Assembly: GCA_023429995.1 (NCBI GenBank)
Contig: JAEZCE010000002.1
Span: forward strand, 1 to 64,000
Reading direction: 5' to 3'
Origin: Bacillota bacterium
GTDB taxonomy: Bacteria; Bacillota; UBA4882; UBA8346
Length of the DNA: 64,000 nucleotides
Shown: piece after piece, positions 16,293 through 25,331 of the stretch
How the letters are laid out: each line of letters starts with the position of its first letter
Numbering within the stretch: the first letter of the stretch is position 1
Notes under the pieces: generated by a model
What the model saw: only the letters and a program-made list of their open reading frames with translations
The model's database searches: none
Told to the model about the DNA's origin: nothing
Program-made: the position numbers and the translations under genes

Positions 16293-17885
16293 ATGCGTTT
16301 GTATTTAAAAAAACTTCGCACGGACGCGTGCTTAATATGGCTGATAACTATCGTGTCAATCGTCTTGTTTGCCATGCCCGCTTTGGCCGACAGCCCAGTC
16401 AAAACGATTCATTTTAAGAATATCACCATCGATACCATGGGAAAGCAGCAATATGACCCGAAACAAAACACCTTTACCAATATGAGCCACGCCCGGGTGA
16501 CTCTTGATAATATCACGATCGAGACGGATTCTTTGATTTTTTATGGAAATCAAAACTTGGTAGTCCTTGATGGCAACGTAATGCTTATGAAAGATTCCAT
16601 ATCCATCCGGGCCAATCATCTTACCCTCAATCTTAAAACCGGTTGGCTGGAGGCATCCGGTTCCGTTCAACTGGAAAATCCCGAGCAAAGTTTTTCAATG
16701 GAAAAGATTCGTTTTAACCTGAGTCAAAACACCGGCGAAGGCGGTCCGTCCATCCAGGGTGTCATTAAAGGCAAAGACAAAGATTTTTATGTGACTGGAA
16801 AAAACGCCGAATTCAATGGAGACACGGTAATCATTTCCCCGGCGACGATAACCCGTTGCCCCCGTAAAGATTTTGCCGACTATGTATTTGCCGGTAAAAG
16901 GATGATCAGCAAAGGTAAACATGTTTATATGGAGAAAGTAGTCTTCAAAATTATGGGGATTCCTTTGCTTTATTTGCCGCACATGGCCCTTCGGGGAGAA
17001 TCATTGCCCCATATCAATTTGAGCGCTAACCAAGGCACACAACCGGATTTGAATGATGTAATCAATAAAGCCCAAGCTGCTGACGGAAAGGCGGAAATTT
17101 CGGACCCGCAAAGTAATCCTACGGAAATAACCAGCGTTACCAATCAGCCATCCGGTAACAACGTCCAGGAAAGTTCACCAGCTCCCCCGGGGCCAAAAAG
17201 GAAAAAAGCCCGGGTCAGTCCGCGGTTTAGTGGGGAAATCAATACCAACGATAAACCATCCCGGGTTACCATCGGTCGAATTTATGAATGGAACGATTTG
17301 TCCAACGAGGTCGACGTGAACTTCGACTCGGAAGGAATTTTTAGCGTCAATGATATTTACCAGATCGACTGGAATCTGTATAATCTCACCATTGATGGAA
17401 AAACGGATCTGAATTCCGACCCCAAGCGCGAACTTGGAGCGACTTTCACCAAAAAGGCCTGGAGGACTGATTACGGGAACTGGCAAGTAGCAGTATTTGG
17501 AAGACTTCTCTATGACGACAGGCCCGATACAACTTATCAGGGGATCGATGGGGGCTACCGTTTAGATTACCAACTGACGCCTGATTTCAATTTGAGTTAT
17601 CTTTATATCCAAAACCTTAGTGGATCAGACCAGGATTGGGGACATCTGGAGAAAAAGTTTTTAGTGGTCGACGGTTACCGGCTAGGCGGCAATCTCATCT
17701 ACGGGATGAAGCTTCCCTTTAATCCACATTATTTTGTTTATAATACCGGCACCTTTAATCTGAGAAATGACGAATGGGTAAGCCAGGTTGTCGGCATTGC
17801 GCGGGAAGTTGATTGTATTAAATTCGGTATCGGTTGGGATTTTGCGAAGAACTTCATTGATTTGACATTTCGTTTGAATTATTAA
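16293..17885 (+). CDS. LptD/OstA-like outer-membrane assembly protein
   Basis: LptD receives lipopolysaccharide from the periplasmic LptA/C bridge and inserts it in the outer membrane. The 530-residue protein has a signal peptide (1-32, cleavage after ALA), then an OstA-like repeat domain (about 38-230) with successive short strands such as SLIFYGNQNLVVLDGNV and SISIRANHLTL. A Pro/Asn-rich linker (about 240-305) leads to a C-terminal region of alternating strands (310-530) that ends FRLNY, with the terminal aromatic expected for an outer-membrane beta-barrel signal. The barrel portion is short: about 220 residues against more than 500 in E. coli LptD. It could thus be a shortened Bacillota homologue or a relative with another cargo. 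The start has AGGAG six bases upstream. No other lpt gene is near. Confidence 0.7.
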   Translation: MRLYLKKLRTDACLIWLITIVSIVLFAMPALADSPVKTIHFKNITIDTMGKQQYDPKQNTFTNMSHARVTLDNITIETDSLIFYGNQNLVVLDGNVMLMKDSISIRANHLTLNLKTGWLEASGSVQLENPEQSFSMEKIRFNLSQNTGEGGPSIQGVIKGKDKDFYVTGKNAEFNGDTVIISPATITRCPRKDFADYVFAGKRMISKGKHVYMEKVVFKIMGIPLLYLPHMALRGESLPHINLSANQGTQPDLNDVINKAQAADGKAEISDPQSNPTEITSVTNQPSGNNVQESSPAPPGPKRKKARVSPRFSGEINTNDKPSRVTIGRIYEWNDLSNEVDVNFDSEGIFSVNDIYQIDWNLYNLTIDGKTDLNSDPKRELGATFTKKAWRTDYGNWQVAVFGRLLYDDRPDTTYQGIDGGYRLDYQLTPDFNLSYLYIQNLSGSDQDWGHLEKKFLVVDGYRLGGNLIYGMKLPFNPHYFVYNTGTFNLRNDEWVSQVVGIAREVDCIKFGIGWDFAKNFIDLTFRLNY

Positions 17886-17912
17886 CCGCCTGCCAAAAGA
17901 CCTCAGGCGGTT
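17884..17912 (+). terminator. Terminator-like hairpin after the LptD-like gene
   Basis: AACCGCCTG and CAGGCGGTT form a 9-bp stem around an 11-base loop, overlapping the TAA stop codon. There is only a weak TTTAA tail on the plus strand, and the stem lies between convergent genes, so it may act on both. Confidence 0.5.
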
Positions 17913-17969
17913 TAACCTAACGGTTTAATATTACCAATAAACGTAATGATCGTTGATTTTTTATCATTA

Positions 17970-18641
17970 TTATTTCTGGTTCACCGGTTCATTCATTGCT
18001 TTGGTTAAAGATTGGCTAAAGGAAGTCTCCATATCCGTCCAAAAATAATCGCTGATATGGGCCAGGGATTTTCGGGTATCGTTACCTTCCGCTTGTCCTT
18101 CATAGATTAGCTTTTTTTGATGAATGTTGGCAATCACCAGGCTGTAAACAACTTTAGAACGTATGGTCGAAGTGATCACTCCCGCCTTGGACTCCACCCA
18201 GAACTCTTTCACTTGTCCGCCTAAGATCAAATCAGCTCCCAAATAACTAGGTACTTTTTCAGCATTCAAATTCCAACCCGAAGTGAGAAGAACTTTATAT
18301 CCGGCTTTTTGGAGCTGTTCGGCCAGATTTTTTTCAATAATTTCCGCCGGTTTTTTGTCAGTCACAAGGGTCTCAAGCTTTTTCCCGGACCGGCTGTAGA
18401 TAGCGCCTGTACTATCAGTATTTGCACGCTCATCCCTGAACAAATTGACTGCAATCGTCGGGTGAGGGGTACTCAAACCCGAAAAACTCTTATCAGCTAA
18501 TTTCTCAATCCAGCCGATTTTGGTTGGGCCGGCAAGATACTCTACTGGAATTGCCCGGATAATTGTGTATCCCGTGCCAGAGAAAAATAGAAGTACTGAT
18601 AAAAGTATCAAACTTGACAGATGAATGATTCGTTTCATCAT
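17970..18641 (-). CDS. YajG-like envelope protein
   Basis: The 223-residue protein has an N-terminal hydrophobic segment (about 8-30) serving as signal or anchor. The following domain resembles YajG-type putative lipoproteins: a strand with VNLFRDERAN, the L-x-x-x-L-x-x-x-G-Y helix (NLAEQLQKAGYKV) and the ADLILGGQVKEFWVE strand. Unlike E. coli YajG there is no lipobox cysteine, so lipidation is not expected. It lies tail-to-tail with the LptD-like gene and shares its terminator region. In Gram-negative bacteria such proteins are found at the inner face of the outer membrane, but their function is not established. Start at the first of two ATG codons, with AAGAGG upstream. Confidence 0.6.
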   Translation of the reverse strand: MMKRIIHLSSLILLSVLLFFSGTGYTIIRAIPVEYLAGPTKIGWIEKLADKSFSGLSTPHPTIAVNLFRDERANTDSTGAIYSRSGKKLETLVTDKKPAEIIEKNLAEQLQKAGYKVLLTSGWNLNAEKVPSYLGADLILGGQVKEFWVESKAGVITSTIRSKVVYSLVIANIHQKKLIYEGQAEGNDTRKSLAHISDYFWTDMETSFSQSLTKAMNEPVNQK

Positions 18642-18801
18642 AATTAACCTCTTAACCCATTTTTAAAACTTCCGATATCTCCTTTAATTCTTCTTGATAA
18701 CTTATAATTCCCCCGTGCCCGATAAAAAAAATTTTCCCATTCACCCTGCTTTTACAAGTTTACTGTTCATTAACAATGAGTCTCTTTGATTCGGCTCAAT
18801 C

Positions 18802-18921
18802 AAAAAAGCTGTCGCAAATGAATTGTAAAATCAATGAGACATACAATATATCCACTGATCCATGAGCAGAAGTTTATATTGTATATCCCTATCGATAAAT
18901 TCATTTCGCAACAGCTTTTTT
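18802..18921. mobile_element. MITE-like palindromic element, copy 1
   Basis: A 120-bp near-palindrome. The outer arms AAAAAAGCTGT...GAATT and AATTCATTT...GCTTTTTT pair over about 23 bp, and inner arms ATACAATATA and TATATTGTAT pair again. It aligns along its length with the element at 47867-47984 (shared GCTGTC, ATCAA, ATACAATATAT, GAAG, TATATTGTAT in the same order). It carries no ORF. It is the main content of the 18642-18961 gap, and its T-run could also serve as a terminator for kdgA at one side and the YajG-like gene leader at the other. Confidence 0.65.
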
Positions 18922-18961
18922 CAATATTTACCTTAGTTACCTTTATCTAACGAAAGCCATT

Positions 18962-19606
18962 TTATTTTTGGCGCGCCGCCTTGATATTGGTTACAAATTC
19001 ACGGCCCAGTTTGGTTATGGATTCATAGTCGCCTTTTTTGGCTCCCGCGGTCAAAGCGCCGCCTGCGCCCACAGCCACGGCTCCTGCTTTAATCCATTCT
19101 CCGACGTTATTCACATCAACTCCGCCCGTTGGCATAATGCTCGCCTGTGGCAACGGACCGGCGATAGCTTTAATCATTTTGGGTCCGAAAGCTTCACCTG
19201 GGAAAAGTTTAAGAATATCGACACCCAGTTCCAAAGCTTCCACCGCATCCCGAATGGTCATAATTCCCGGCATACAGGCGATTCGATAACGGTTGCATAA
19301 ACGGACCATATCCGGATTCAAACAGGGGCTCACAATATATTCCGCGCCGGAAAGTATTGCAATTCTGGCCGTTTCCGGATCGAGCACCGTTCCGGCGCCT
19401 AAAATGATTTCACCCTTCGTATAGGTAGCGGCCAATTCCTCGATGACCCGATGAGCCCTGGGAACCGTAAATGTCAATTCAATTGCCGCAACACCGCCTT
19501 CTATACAAGCATCGGCAATGCGTTTGGCTTGATCGCTGGACTCAGCCCGTACCACAGCCACGATACCGGCTTCTTTGATTTTGGATAATACCTGTTCTTT
19601 TTTCAT
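18962..19606 (-). CDS. kdgA: 2-keto-3-deoxy-6-phosphogluconate aldolase
   Basis: This enzyme splits KDPG into pyruvate and glyceraldehyde-3-phosphate, the last step of hexuronate breakdown. The 214-residue length and class I aldolase TIM-barrel motifs agree: E43 in AIELTF is the catalytic acid/base, the AGTV turn is at about 70-73, and the Schiff-base lysine is in ILKLFPGE near residue 133. The PTGGV phosphate site is near 159. It is the last gene of the uxaC-uxaB-uxaA-kdgK-kdgA operon, about 50 bp after kdgK. A ribosome site GAGGTG precedes the ATG. Some homologues also act on other 2-keto-3-deoxy acids, but the operon makes KDPG the likely substrate. Confidence 0.92.
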   Translation of the reverse strand: MKKEQVLSKIKEAGIVAVVRAESSDQAKRIADACIEGGVAAIELTFTVPRAHRVIEELAATYTKGEIILGAGTVLDPETARIAILSGAEYIVSPCLNPDMVRLCNRYRIACMPGIMTIRDAVEALELGVDILKLFPGEAFGPKMIKAIAGPLPQASIMPTGGVDVNNVGEWIKAGAVAVGAGGALTAGAKKGDYESITKLGREFVTNIKAARQK

Positions 19607-19655
19607 TTCTTTTCACACCTCATTCATATTGATAAACCTTACTTCTAAAATTCCA

Positions 19656-20753
19656 TTATCTTTGCACCCTTGCACCGGCCCCTTTGATAAGCGCCTCAAC
19701 TTCATTTTTGCTTGCCATGGAAGTATCACCCGGCGTGGTCATCGCCAGCGCGCCGTGGGCAGCTCCGTAATTAACCGCCTTTTGGGCGTCTCCAGTTGTC
19801 ATTAACCCGTAAATCAGACCGGAGGCAAAACTGTCACCGCCACCGACCCGATCGTAGATTTCCAGGTTTGGATACTCATTGGAAAAATAAATATTTCCGT
19901 CTGCATAAACCATGGCTTTCCAGTCGTTTACCGTGGCTGTTTTAACTGTCCGCAAAGTGGTTGCGATCACTTTAAAATTAGGGTAAGCTTTGGTTGCATT
20001 ACCCAGCATTTTTTTATATCCCTCAATGTTTAGTTCCTTGAGGTTCTCATCATTTCCTTCCACTTCGAAACCAAGGCAGGCGGTAAAATCTTCTTCATTT
20101 CCAATCATGACATCTATATACTTGGCAATCGTTTTATTGACTTCCTGGGCTTTTTCCTTACCGCCAATAGTCTTCCACATGGATGGACGATAGTTTAAAT
20201 CATAGGATACAACCGTGCCATGCTTTTTAGCAGCCATCACGGCCTCAACAACAACCTGTGCCGTCGTCTCTGATAATGCGGCAAAGATACCCCCGGTGTG
20301 GAGCCAGCGGACTCCCAAGGTTCCAAAAATATATTCCCAATCGATATCTCCCGGTTTTAATTGGGATACAGCCGTATTTCCCCGGTCCGAGACACCGACG
20401 GCGCCACGAATACCGAATCCACGCTCGGTAAAATTCAAGCCGTTGCGAACGGTTCTACCGATTCCATCATAGGGGAACCATTTAATCAGTGATGTATCGA
20501 CCCCGCCTTGCATCATGAAATCTTCAACCAAACGCCCGATTTCGTTATCCGCAAGCGCGGTAACAGCCGCAGTTTTAAGTCCAAAGCACTTACGTAAACC
20601 CCGGACTACATTATACTCCCCTCCGCCTTCCCAGGCTTTGAACTGGCGGGCTGTGCGGATCCGGCCATCACCGGGATCGAGACGCAGCATAATTTCTCCT
20701 AACGAAATTGCATCATACAAACTTTTCTCGCGTAATTTCAGATCCAAACTCAA
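19656..20753 (-). CDS. kdgK: 2-keto-3-deoxygluconate kinase (PfkB family)
   Basis: The kinase phosphorylates KDG at C6 to give KDPG. The product of 365 residues is a PfkB/ribokinase sugar kinase, with the N-terminal substrate motif GGGEYNVVRGL near 42-52 and the catalytic DRVGGGDSFASGL motif at about 306-318, where the aspartate of GGGD is the base. The length is slightly above the usual 310-345 for KdgK. The start codon is TTG at 20753, with GGAGGG seven bases upstream; no better in-frame ATG exists. It follows uxaA by 23 bp and precedes kdgA, which fixes its role in the pathway. Confidence 0.9.
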   Translation of the reverse strand: MSLDLKLREKSLYDAISLGEIMLRLDPGDGRIRTARQFKAWEGGGEYNVVRGLRKCFGLKTAAVTALADNEIGRLVEDFMMQGGVDTSLIKWFPYDGIGRTVRNGLNFTERGFGIRGAVGVSDRGNTAVSQLKPGDIDWEYIFGTLGVRWLHTGGIFAALSETTAQVVVEAVMAAKKHGTVVSYDLNYRPSMWKTIGGKEKAQEVNKTIAKYIDVMIGNEEDFTACLGFEVEGNDENLKELNIEGYKKMLGNATKAYPNFKVIATTLRTVKTATVNDWKAMVYADGNIYFSNEYPNLEIYDRVGGGDSFASGLIYGLMTTGDAQKAVNYGAAHGALAMTTPGDTSMASKNEVEALIKGAGARVQR

Positions 20754-20776
20754 GTGAACACCCTCCTGTTTTCATT

Positions 20777-22210
20777 TTATAAAGTAACGCCGTCTTTAAA
20801 AATCGCAATTTCCCTATATCCATGCTCCTCATTTTGGGTCTTCTTCCCCGAAGCTACATTTAAAATCAATTGCCGTAATTCACCGGCGCTATCTTCCAAC
20901 CTATGATTTTCAAGCATTTTCCCTGCATTGTAATCGACCCAGCCAGGTTTACGTGTGGCTAAGCCGGAATTGGATGCAATTTTTATTGTCGGAACCGGCG
21001 CGCCCAGCGGAGTCCCCCTCCCGGTGGTAAATAGGATCAAATGCGCTCCGGCTGCCGTCATATTGGTGCAGGAAACGATATCGTTCCCCGGTCCGGTAAG
21101 CAGATTCAAGCCCTTTTTCAGACATGGCTCACCATATTTCAAAACCGCAGTTACCCTAGCCTGACCGCCCTTTTGAATGCAGCCCAGGGATTTTTCCTCA
21201 AGAGTGGTGATTCCTCCAGCTTTATTGCCGGGTGAAGGATTTTCATAAATCACCTGATGGTGAGCAGTATAATAGTCCTTGAAGCCGTTAATCATCGCTA
21301 CAGTTTCATCAAAAACTTCAGCATCGGCTGCCCGTTCCATCAAGATAGTTTCAGCGCCAAACATTTCGGGCACTTCAGTTAAAATAATTCTTCCACCTTG
21401 GGCGGATATTTCATCGGTGATTTTACCGCAAAGAGGGTTGGCCGTGATACCGGAAAAAGCATCCGAACCACCGCATTTAAGCCCGATAATCAAATGTTCG
21501 GCGCTCACCGGTTGCCTTTTTTCCATGGAGGCCCGCTCAGCCAGATCACCAATCAAACTCAATCCTTCTGCAATTTCATCTCCAACATTCTGAGTGACCA
21601 AAAACTTGACTCGGTCCTGATCGTAATCTCCCAGAAAAGGCCGGAATACGTCAACATTGTTGTTTTCGCAACCAAGACCCAGTACCAGCACTCCGGCGGC
21701 ATTGGGATGATTGACCAGCCCAGCGAGGATTTTTTGAGTATTGACTTGATCATCGCCCATTTGCGAACAGCCATAGGGATGGGTAAAACAAAAAATTCCA
21801 TCACATAAATGTCCGTATTTTTCCTGAGCTTTCTTTTGAATCAATTCAGCCGTATGATTAACACAACCTACGGTTGGAATAATCCATACTTCATTGCGGA
21901 TCCCTATTTTACCCTTTTTGCGCAGATAACCCTGAAAAGTTGCAGCCGGTTTTTGGAAATCCGCCGGAAAGTCTCCTTTGTGGGAGTATTCGATGACCCC
22001 TGAGAGATTGGTTTTCAGGTTATGAGTATGGACATGGCTGCCGGCCTGGATGTCGCTGGTGGCATGGCCAATCGGATAACCGTATTTAATGATGTTTTCG
22101 CCTTGTTTGATATCACAAAGGGCTTTTTTATGCCCGAACGGTATGGCTTCCGTAGCCTGGACGGCAACGGCTACATTATCCCCGGGAGAAATTTTAATGA
22201 ATTTATCCAT
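20777..22210 (-). CDS. uxaA: Altronate dehydratase
   Basis: UxaA dehydrates D-altronate to 2-keto-3-deoxygluconate, using iron. The start at ATG 22210 (MDKFIKISPGDNV) has GGAGAG upstream and lies one base after the uxaB stop; a longer in-frame reading would overlap uxaB without need. At 477 residues it is close to E. coli UxaA (495). The N-terminal part is an SAF-like domain (about 1-90, ending GSHVHTHNL). The C-terminal part carries the family hallmarks: a Cys/His-rich metal region FCFTHPYGCSQMGDD, VLGLGCENNN, GLKCGGSDAFSG and TTGRGTPLG. It is third in the operon and forms the pathway with neighbours on both sides. Confidence 0.94.
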   Translation of the reverse strand: MDKFIKISPGDNVAVAVQATEAIPFGHKKALCDIKQGENIIKYGYPIGHATSDIQAGSHVHTHNLKTNLSGVIEYSHKGDFPADFQKPAATFQGYLRKKGKIGIRNEVWIIPTVGCVNHTAELIQKKAQEKYGHLCDGIFCFTHPYGCSQMGDDQVNTQKILAGLVNHPNAAGVLVLGLGCENNNVDVFRPFLGDYDQDRVKFLVTQNVGDEIAEGLSLIGDLAERASMEKRQPVSAEHLIIGLKCGGSDAFSGITANPLCGKITDEISAQGGRIILTEVPEMFGAETILMERAADAEVFDETVAMINGFKDYYTAHHQVIYENPSPGNKAGGITTLEEKSLGCIQKGGQARVTAVLKYGEPCLKKGLNLLTGPGNDIVSCTNMTAAGAHLILFTTGRGTPLGAPVPTIKIASNSGLATRKPGWVDYNAGKMLENHRLEDSAGELRQLILNVASGKKTQNEEHGYREIAIFKDGVTL

Positions 22211-22211
22211 T

Positions 22212-23678
22212 TCAAAGACTCTCCACGAAATTTTTAACGGCAAGCGCCGCTCCGTCATGAATCATCGAGCCAAGATATTCTTCGACAAGCTCCTGGAGGC
22301 CTTTGATTTCCGTCAAGTCCTCTCCCCAGAAATTCGTATTTGCGAGAACCTTTTGGACAATATTATCCGGACTTTGCCACGCTTTAGCGAAAAACTCCAA
22401 GACTTCAGGATTATCACGGATCTCATAAGTCCCTTCGCCACGGTCTCCGATATACTTACCATCCTGCATTTTGCCTCTATAAAAGGCTATCAATGCGGCA
22501 AGTCCGAACGGCAATATCCGAGGTAATTTGTGATATTTATGGACATAATCCAATAAAGACGGCAGACAGCGCGCCTTATACTTTGATACCGAATTCAAGC
22601 TGATATCAAGAAGCCGGTGTTTGATAAAGGGATTGGCAAACCGTTCAAACACGGCATTGGCAAATTCATTCATCTCTTTTTGGGGGAGAGGAATGTTCGG
22701 AATGATTTCATTCCAGATACATTTTCTCAAATACTGTTCAAACACCTTGTCCTTCATCATTGAAAGCACAATATCATGGCCAGCTAAATATGCCGCCAGC
22801 ACGCTCACGGTATGGGCTCCATTTAAAATACGCACTTTACGGGTACGATAAGGGGTCATATCCGAAGTCCAAATCACGTGAACGTCGTCACCTTGGAAAG
22901 GAATTACTTTGGCCCACTTTTCCGGAGCCTCAATCACCCAGAGATTAAAAGGTTCACAGGTAACCAGGATATTGTCTTCATATCCCAAAGATTCCCGAAT
23001 TTCTTTGATCTCATCCCGCGGATAACCGGTGACGATCCTGTCCACCAGAGTATTGGCGAAACAATTGGCATTTTCCAGCCACTCGGTAAATGCTCCTCCA
23101 AGCCCCCACTCTTCTGCATATTGTAGCACATACCGTTTAAGGTTGTCACCGTTCCTTTCGATTAATTCAACAGGTAAAATCAATAATCCTTTATCTTTCT
23201 GTCCCATCATTTTTTTAAATCTCTCATAAAGCAATAGGGTCAACTTGGCGGGATAGCTTACCGGAGGTTTATCGGTAAGCTTGTCACCGACCCGATAGGC
23301 AATCCCGGCTTCGGTCGTATTACTGATGATCACTTTTAACTCCGGACTTTTAGCGATTTCAACCAATGCCTCATAGTCGGAATAAGGATTAATGCAGCGC
23401 GAAATGGAGGTAATCACCTGGATTCGCTCCACGATTTCATTATTTTCCACCCCACGCATCATCACCGTATAAATACCGTTCTGAGCATTGATCTGCTCCG
23501 CCATCCCCGCCTGAATAGGCTGACAAAGCACCACGCTGCCGTTAAAGTGACCGGCGCTATTTGTACGTTCAATCATCCAATCCACAAACCCGCGTAAAAA
23601 GTTGCCTTCGCCAATTTGTAAAACTTTTTCCGGTAATCCTCCGTAAGTTTTCTTTCTGACATCCTTAATATTTTTCAT
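22212..23678 (-). CDS. uxaB: Tagaturonate reductase (altronate oxidoreductase)
   Basis: UxaB reduces D-tagaturonate to D-altronate with NADH. The 488-residue protein has the mannitol-dehydrogenase family layout: an N-terminal Rossmann domain starting QIGEGNFLRGFVDWMI (about 21-36), a VISNTTEAGIAY stretch near 115, and the C-terminal helical domain with RILNGAHTVSVLAAY, where the RxLNGxH motif carries the catalytic histidine and is preceded by the lysine-containing strand. Length matches E. coli UxaB (483). It is read between uxaC and uxaA. The absence of uxuA/uxuB from the cluster indicates the galacturonate branch rather than the glucuronate-fructuronate branch. Confidence 0.94.
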   Translation of the reverse strand: MKNIKDVRKKTYGGLPEKVLQIGEGNFLRGFVDWMIERTNSAGHFNGSVVLCQPIQAGMAEQINAQNGIYTVMMRGVENNEIVERIQVITSISRCINPYSDYEALVEIAKSPELKVIISNTTEAGIAYRVGDKLTDKPPVSYPAKLTLLLYERFKKMMGQKDKGLLILPVELIERNGDNLKRYVLQYAEEWGLGGAFTEWLENANCFANTLVDRIVTGYPRDEIKEIRESLGYEDNILVTCEPFNLWVIEAPEKWAKVIPFQGDDVHVIWTSDMTPYRTRKVRILNGAHTVSVLAAYLAGHDIVLSMMKDKVFEQYLRKCIWNEIIPNIPLPQKEMNEFANAVFERFANPFIKHRLLDISLNSVSKYKARCLPSLLDYVHKYHKLPRILPFGLAALIAFYRGKMQDGKYIGDRGEGTYEIRDNPEVLEFFAKAWQSPDNIVQKVLANTNFWGEDLTEIKGLQELVEEYLGSMIHDGAALAVKNFVESL

Positions 23679-23719
23679 GAAGTTAGCTCCTATTTTTGGC
23701 CTAAAAATATGTTCAAATG

Positions 23720-25129
23720 CTAGTCAATAATCCCTGAAAAATAGTTTTTGGCATTGTTAAAACAAATATCTTGCGCCATTTTTCCAAGCAACGGAAGATC
23801 ATTTGGGGCTTCACCGTTTTCCACCCACTCTCCCAGGAGATTGCAAAGAATTCTCCGGAAATACTCATGTCTGGTATAAGAGAGGAAGCTGCGGGAATCA
23901 GTGACCATCCCCACAAACCGGGATAACAGTCCTAGATTGGCTAAAGCGATCATTTGGCGGTTCATGCCGTCTTTCTGATCATTAAACCACCATCCGGAAC
24001 CGAATTGTACCTTACCCGGAGCTTCGCTGCCTTGAAAACAACCGAGCATCGTCCCAATCACTTCATTATCACGGGGATTAATGCAATAAAGGACCGTTTT
24101 GGGTAATTCATCCGTTTGATCCAAGGCATTTAGAAATTGCGCCAAATCTTTGGCATAGGATTCATCGCCGATGGAGTCAAACCCGGTATCGGGACCCAGC
24201 AGGCTCATCATCCTTCGGTTGTTGTTACGAATAACCCCCATATGCAGTTGCATGGTCCACCCAAGCCGCGAATATTCCCTTCCTAAAAAGAGTAACATTC
24301 CGGTTTGATATTTTTCTATTTCCGTTTGAGATAAATTTTCATGATGAAGAGCTTTTTTGAGGATCGAATCGATTTCTCCGTCGGTTGCCTCTTGATAGCG
24401 CATGGGGTCCAAAGCATGATCGGAAAGCCGGCACCCGGCTTGATGGAAAAATTCCAGCCGCCCACAAAGGGCGTTTTTTAGGTCATCCAAATTGGTAATC
24501 GTGGCCTGGACTGTTTCCCCGAGTTTGGTGATCCAAGGAAGAAAATCAGCTCTTTCAATATGTATGCCCTTATCGGGTCTGAGCGCCGGCGCCACCTTCA
24601 CCGGAAAATTCTTGTTATTGGCTAAGACTTGGTGGTATTCCAACGAATCAACCGGGTCGTCGGTGGTGCAAAGCGCTTTCACATTGGAACGGGCGATCAA
24701 TCCTTGAGCGGTGAAATCGTCTTCTTTCAATAATTGATTGCATTTCTCCCAAATTCCCTGCGCCGTTTTGGGCGATAAAAGCTCATTAATTCCAAAATAT
24801 CTTCGTAATTCCAAATGAGTCCAATGGTAAAGAGGGTTGCCGATACAGTAAACCATCGTTTCGGCCCATTTTTGAAATTTCTCTTCATCGCTTGCCTCTC
24901 CGGTGATAAAACGTTCAGCCACACCATTACTGCGCATGGCGCGCCATTTGTAATGGTCGCCGCCCAGCCAAAGTTCGGTGATATTACGGTATTGTTTATT
25001 CTCCGCAATCTCTTTGGGGCTTAAATGACAATGGAAATCGAAGATCGGCATTGACTTTGCATACTGATGATAAAGCTCGGTGGCAGTCTTGTTTTGGAGC
25101 AGGAAATCTTGATCCATAAACGATTTCAA
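23720..25129 (-). CDS. uxaC: Uronate isomerase, TTG start
   Basis: UxaC converts D-galacturonate to D-tagaturonate and D-glucuronate to D-fructuronate. I chose the TTG at 25129: AGGAGG at 25139-25144 is nine bases upstream, and the resulting start MKSFMDQDFLLQN matches the E. coli UxaC start in both wording and length (469 against 470 residues). A start at the next ATG (25117) would leave the ribosome site 21 bases away. Amidohydrolase-like metal ligands are seen in FDFHCHLSP (about 28-36). Further conserved stretches are WTHLELRRYFGI and GSGWWFNDQ near the end. It is the first gene of the operon, 200 bp after an AraC-type regulator. Confidence 0.93.
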   Translation of the reverse strand: MKSFMDQDFLLQNKTATELYHQYAKSMPIFDFHCHLSPKEIAENKQYRNITELWLGGDHYKWRAMRSNGVAERFITGEASDEEKFQKWAETMVYCIGNPLYHWTHLELRRYFGINELLSPKTAQGIWEKCNQLLKEDDFTAQGLIARSNVKALCTTDDPVDSLEYHQVLANNKNFPVKVAPALRPDKGIHIERADFLPWITKLGETVQATITNLDDLKNALCGRLEFFHQAGCRLSDHALDPMRYQEATDGEIDSILKKALHHENLSQTEIEKYQTGMLLFLGREYSRLGWTMQLHMGVIRNNNRRMMSLLGPDTGFDSIGDESYAKDLAQFLNALDQTDELPKTVLYCINPRDNEVIGTMLGCFQGSEAPGKVQFGSGWWFNDQKDGMNRQMIALANLGLLSRFVGMVTDSRSFLSYTRHEYFRRILCNLLGEWVENGEAPNDLPLLGKMAQDICFNNAKNYFSGIID

Positions 25130-25213
25130 TCCAACATTCCTCCTTTTTTTTATATGAATCGGGCAAGTAACTTCCAGAATTCCATCCCTTAAGAACTTGC
25201 CGGATTCTGTAAC

Positions 25214-25230
25214 CAACAAAGTTGGTTCGA
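25214..25230. promoter_or_regulatory. Perfect inverted repeat in the uxaC leader
   Basis: AACCAAC-AAA-GTTGGTT is a perfect 7-bp-arm palindrome located 85 bp before the uxaC start, in the 200-bp gap between the araC-type gene and uxaC. It has no T-tract on either strand, so an operator or an RNA hairpin is more likely than a terminator. Ligand unknown. Confidence 0.35.
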
Positions 25231-25331
25231 AAACCTAATCCGTCATATACTGGCCGGATCGAGGTTTAACACTGTTTCGATTACAACCGGATTTCCAAAT
25301 TTTGTCATAGACAGGTAGAGCGACTGAAACC

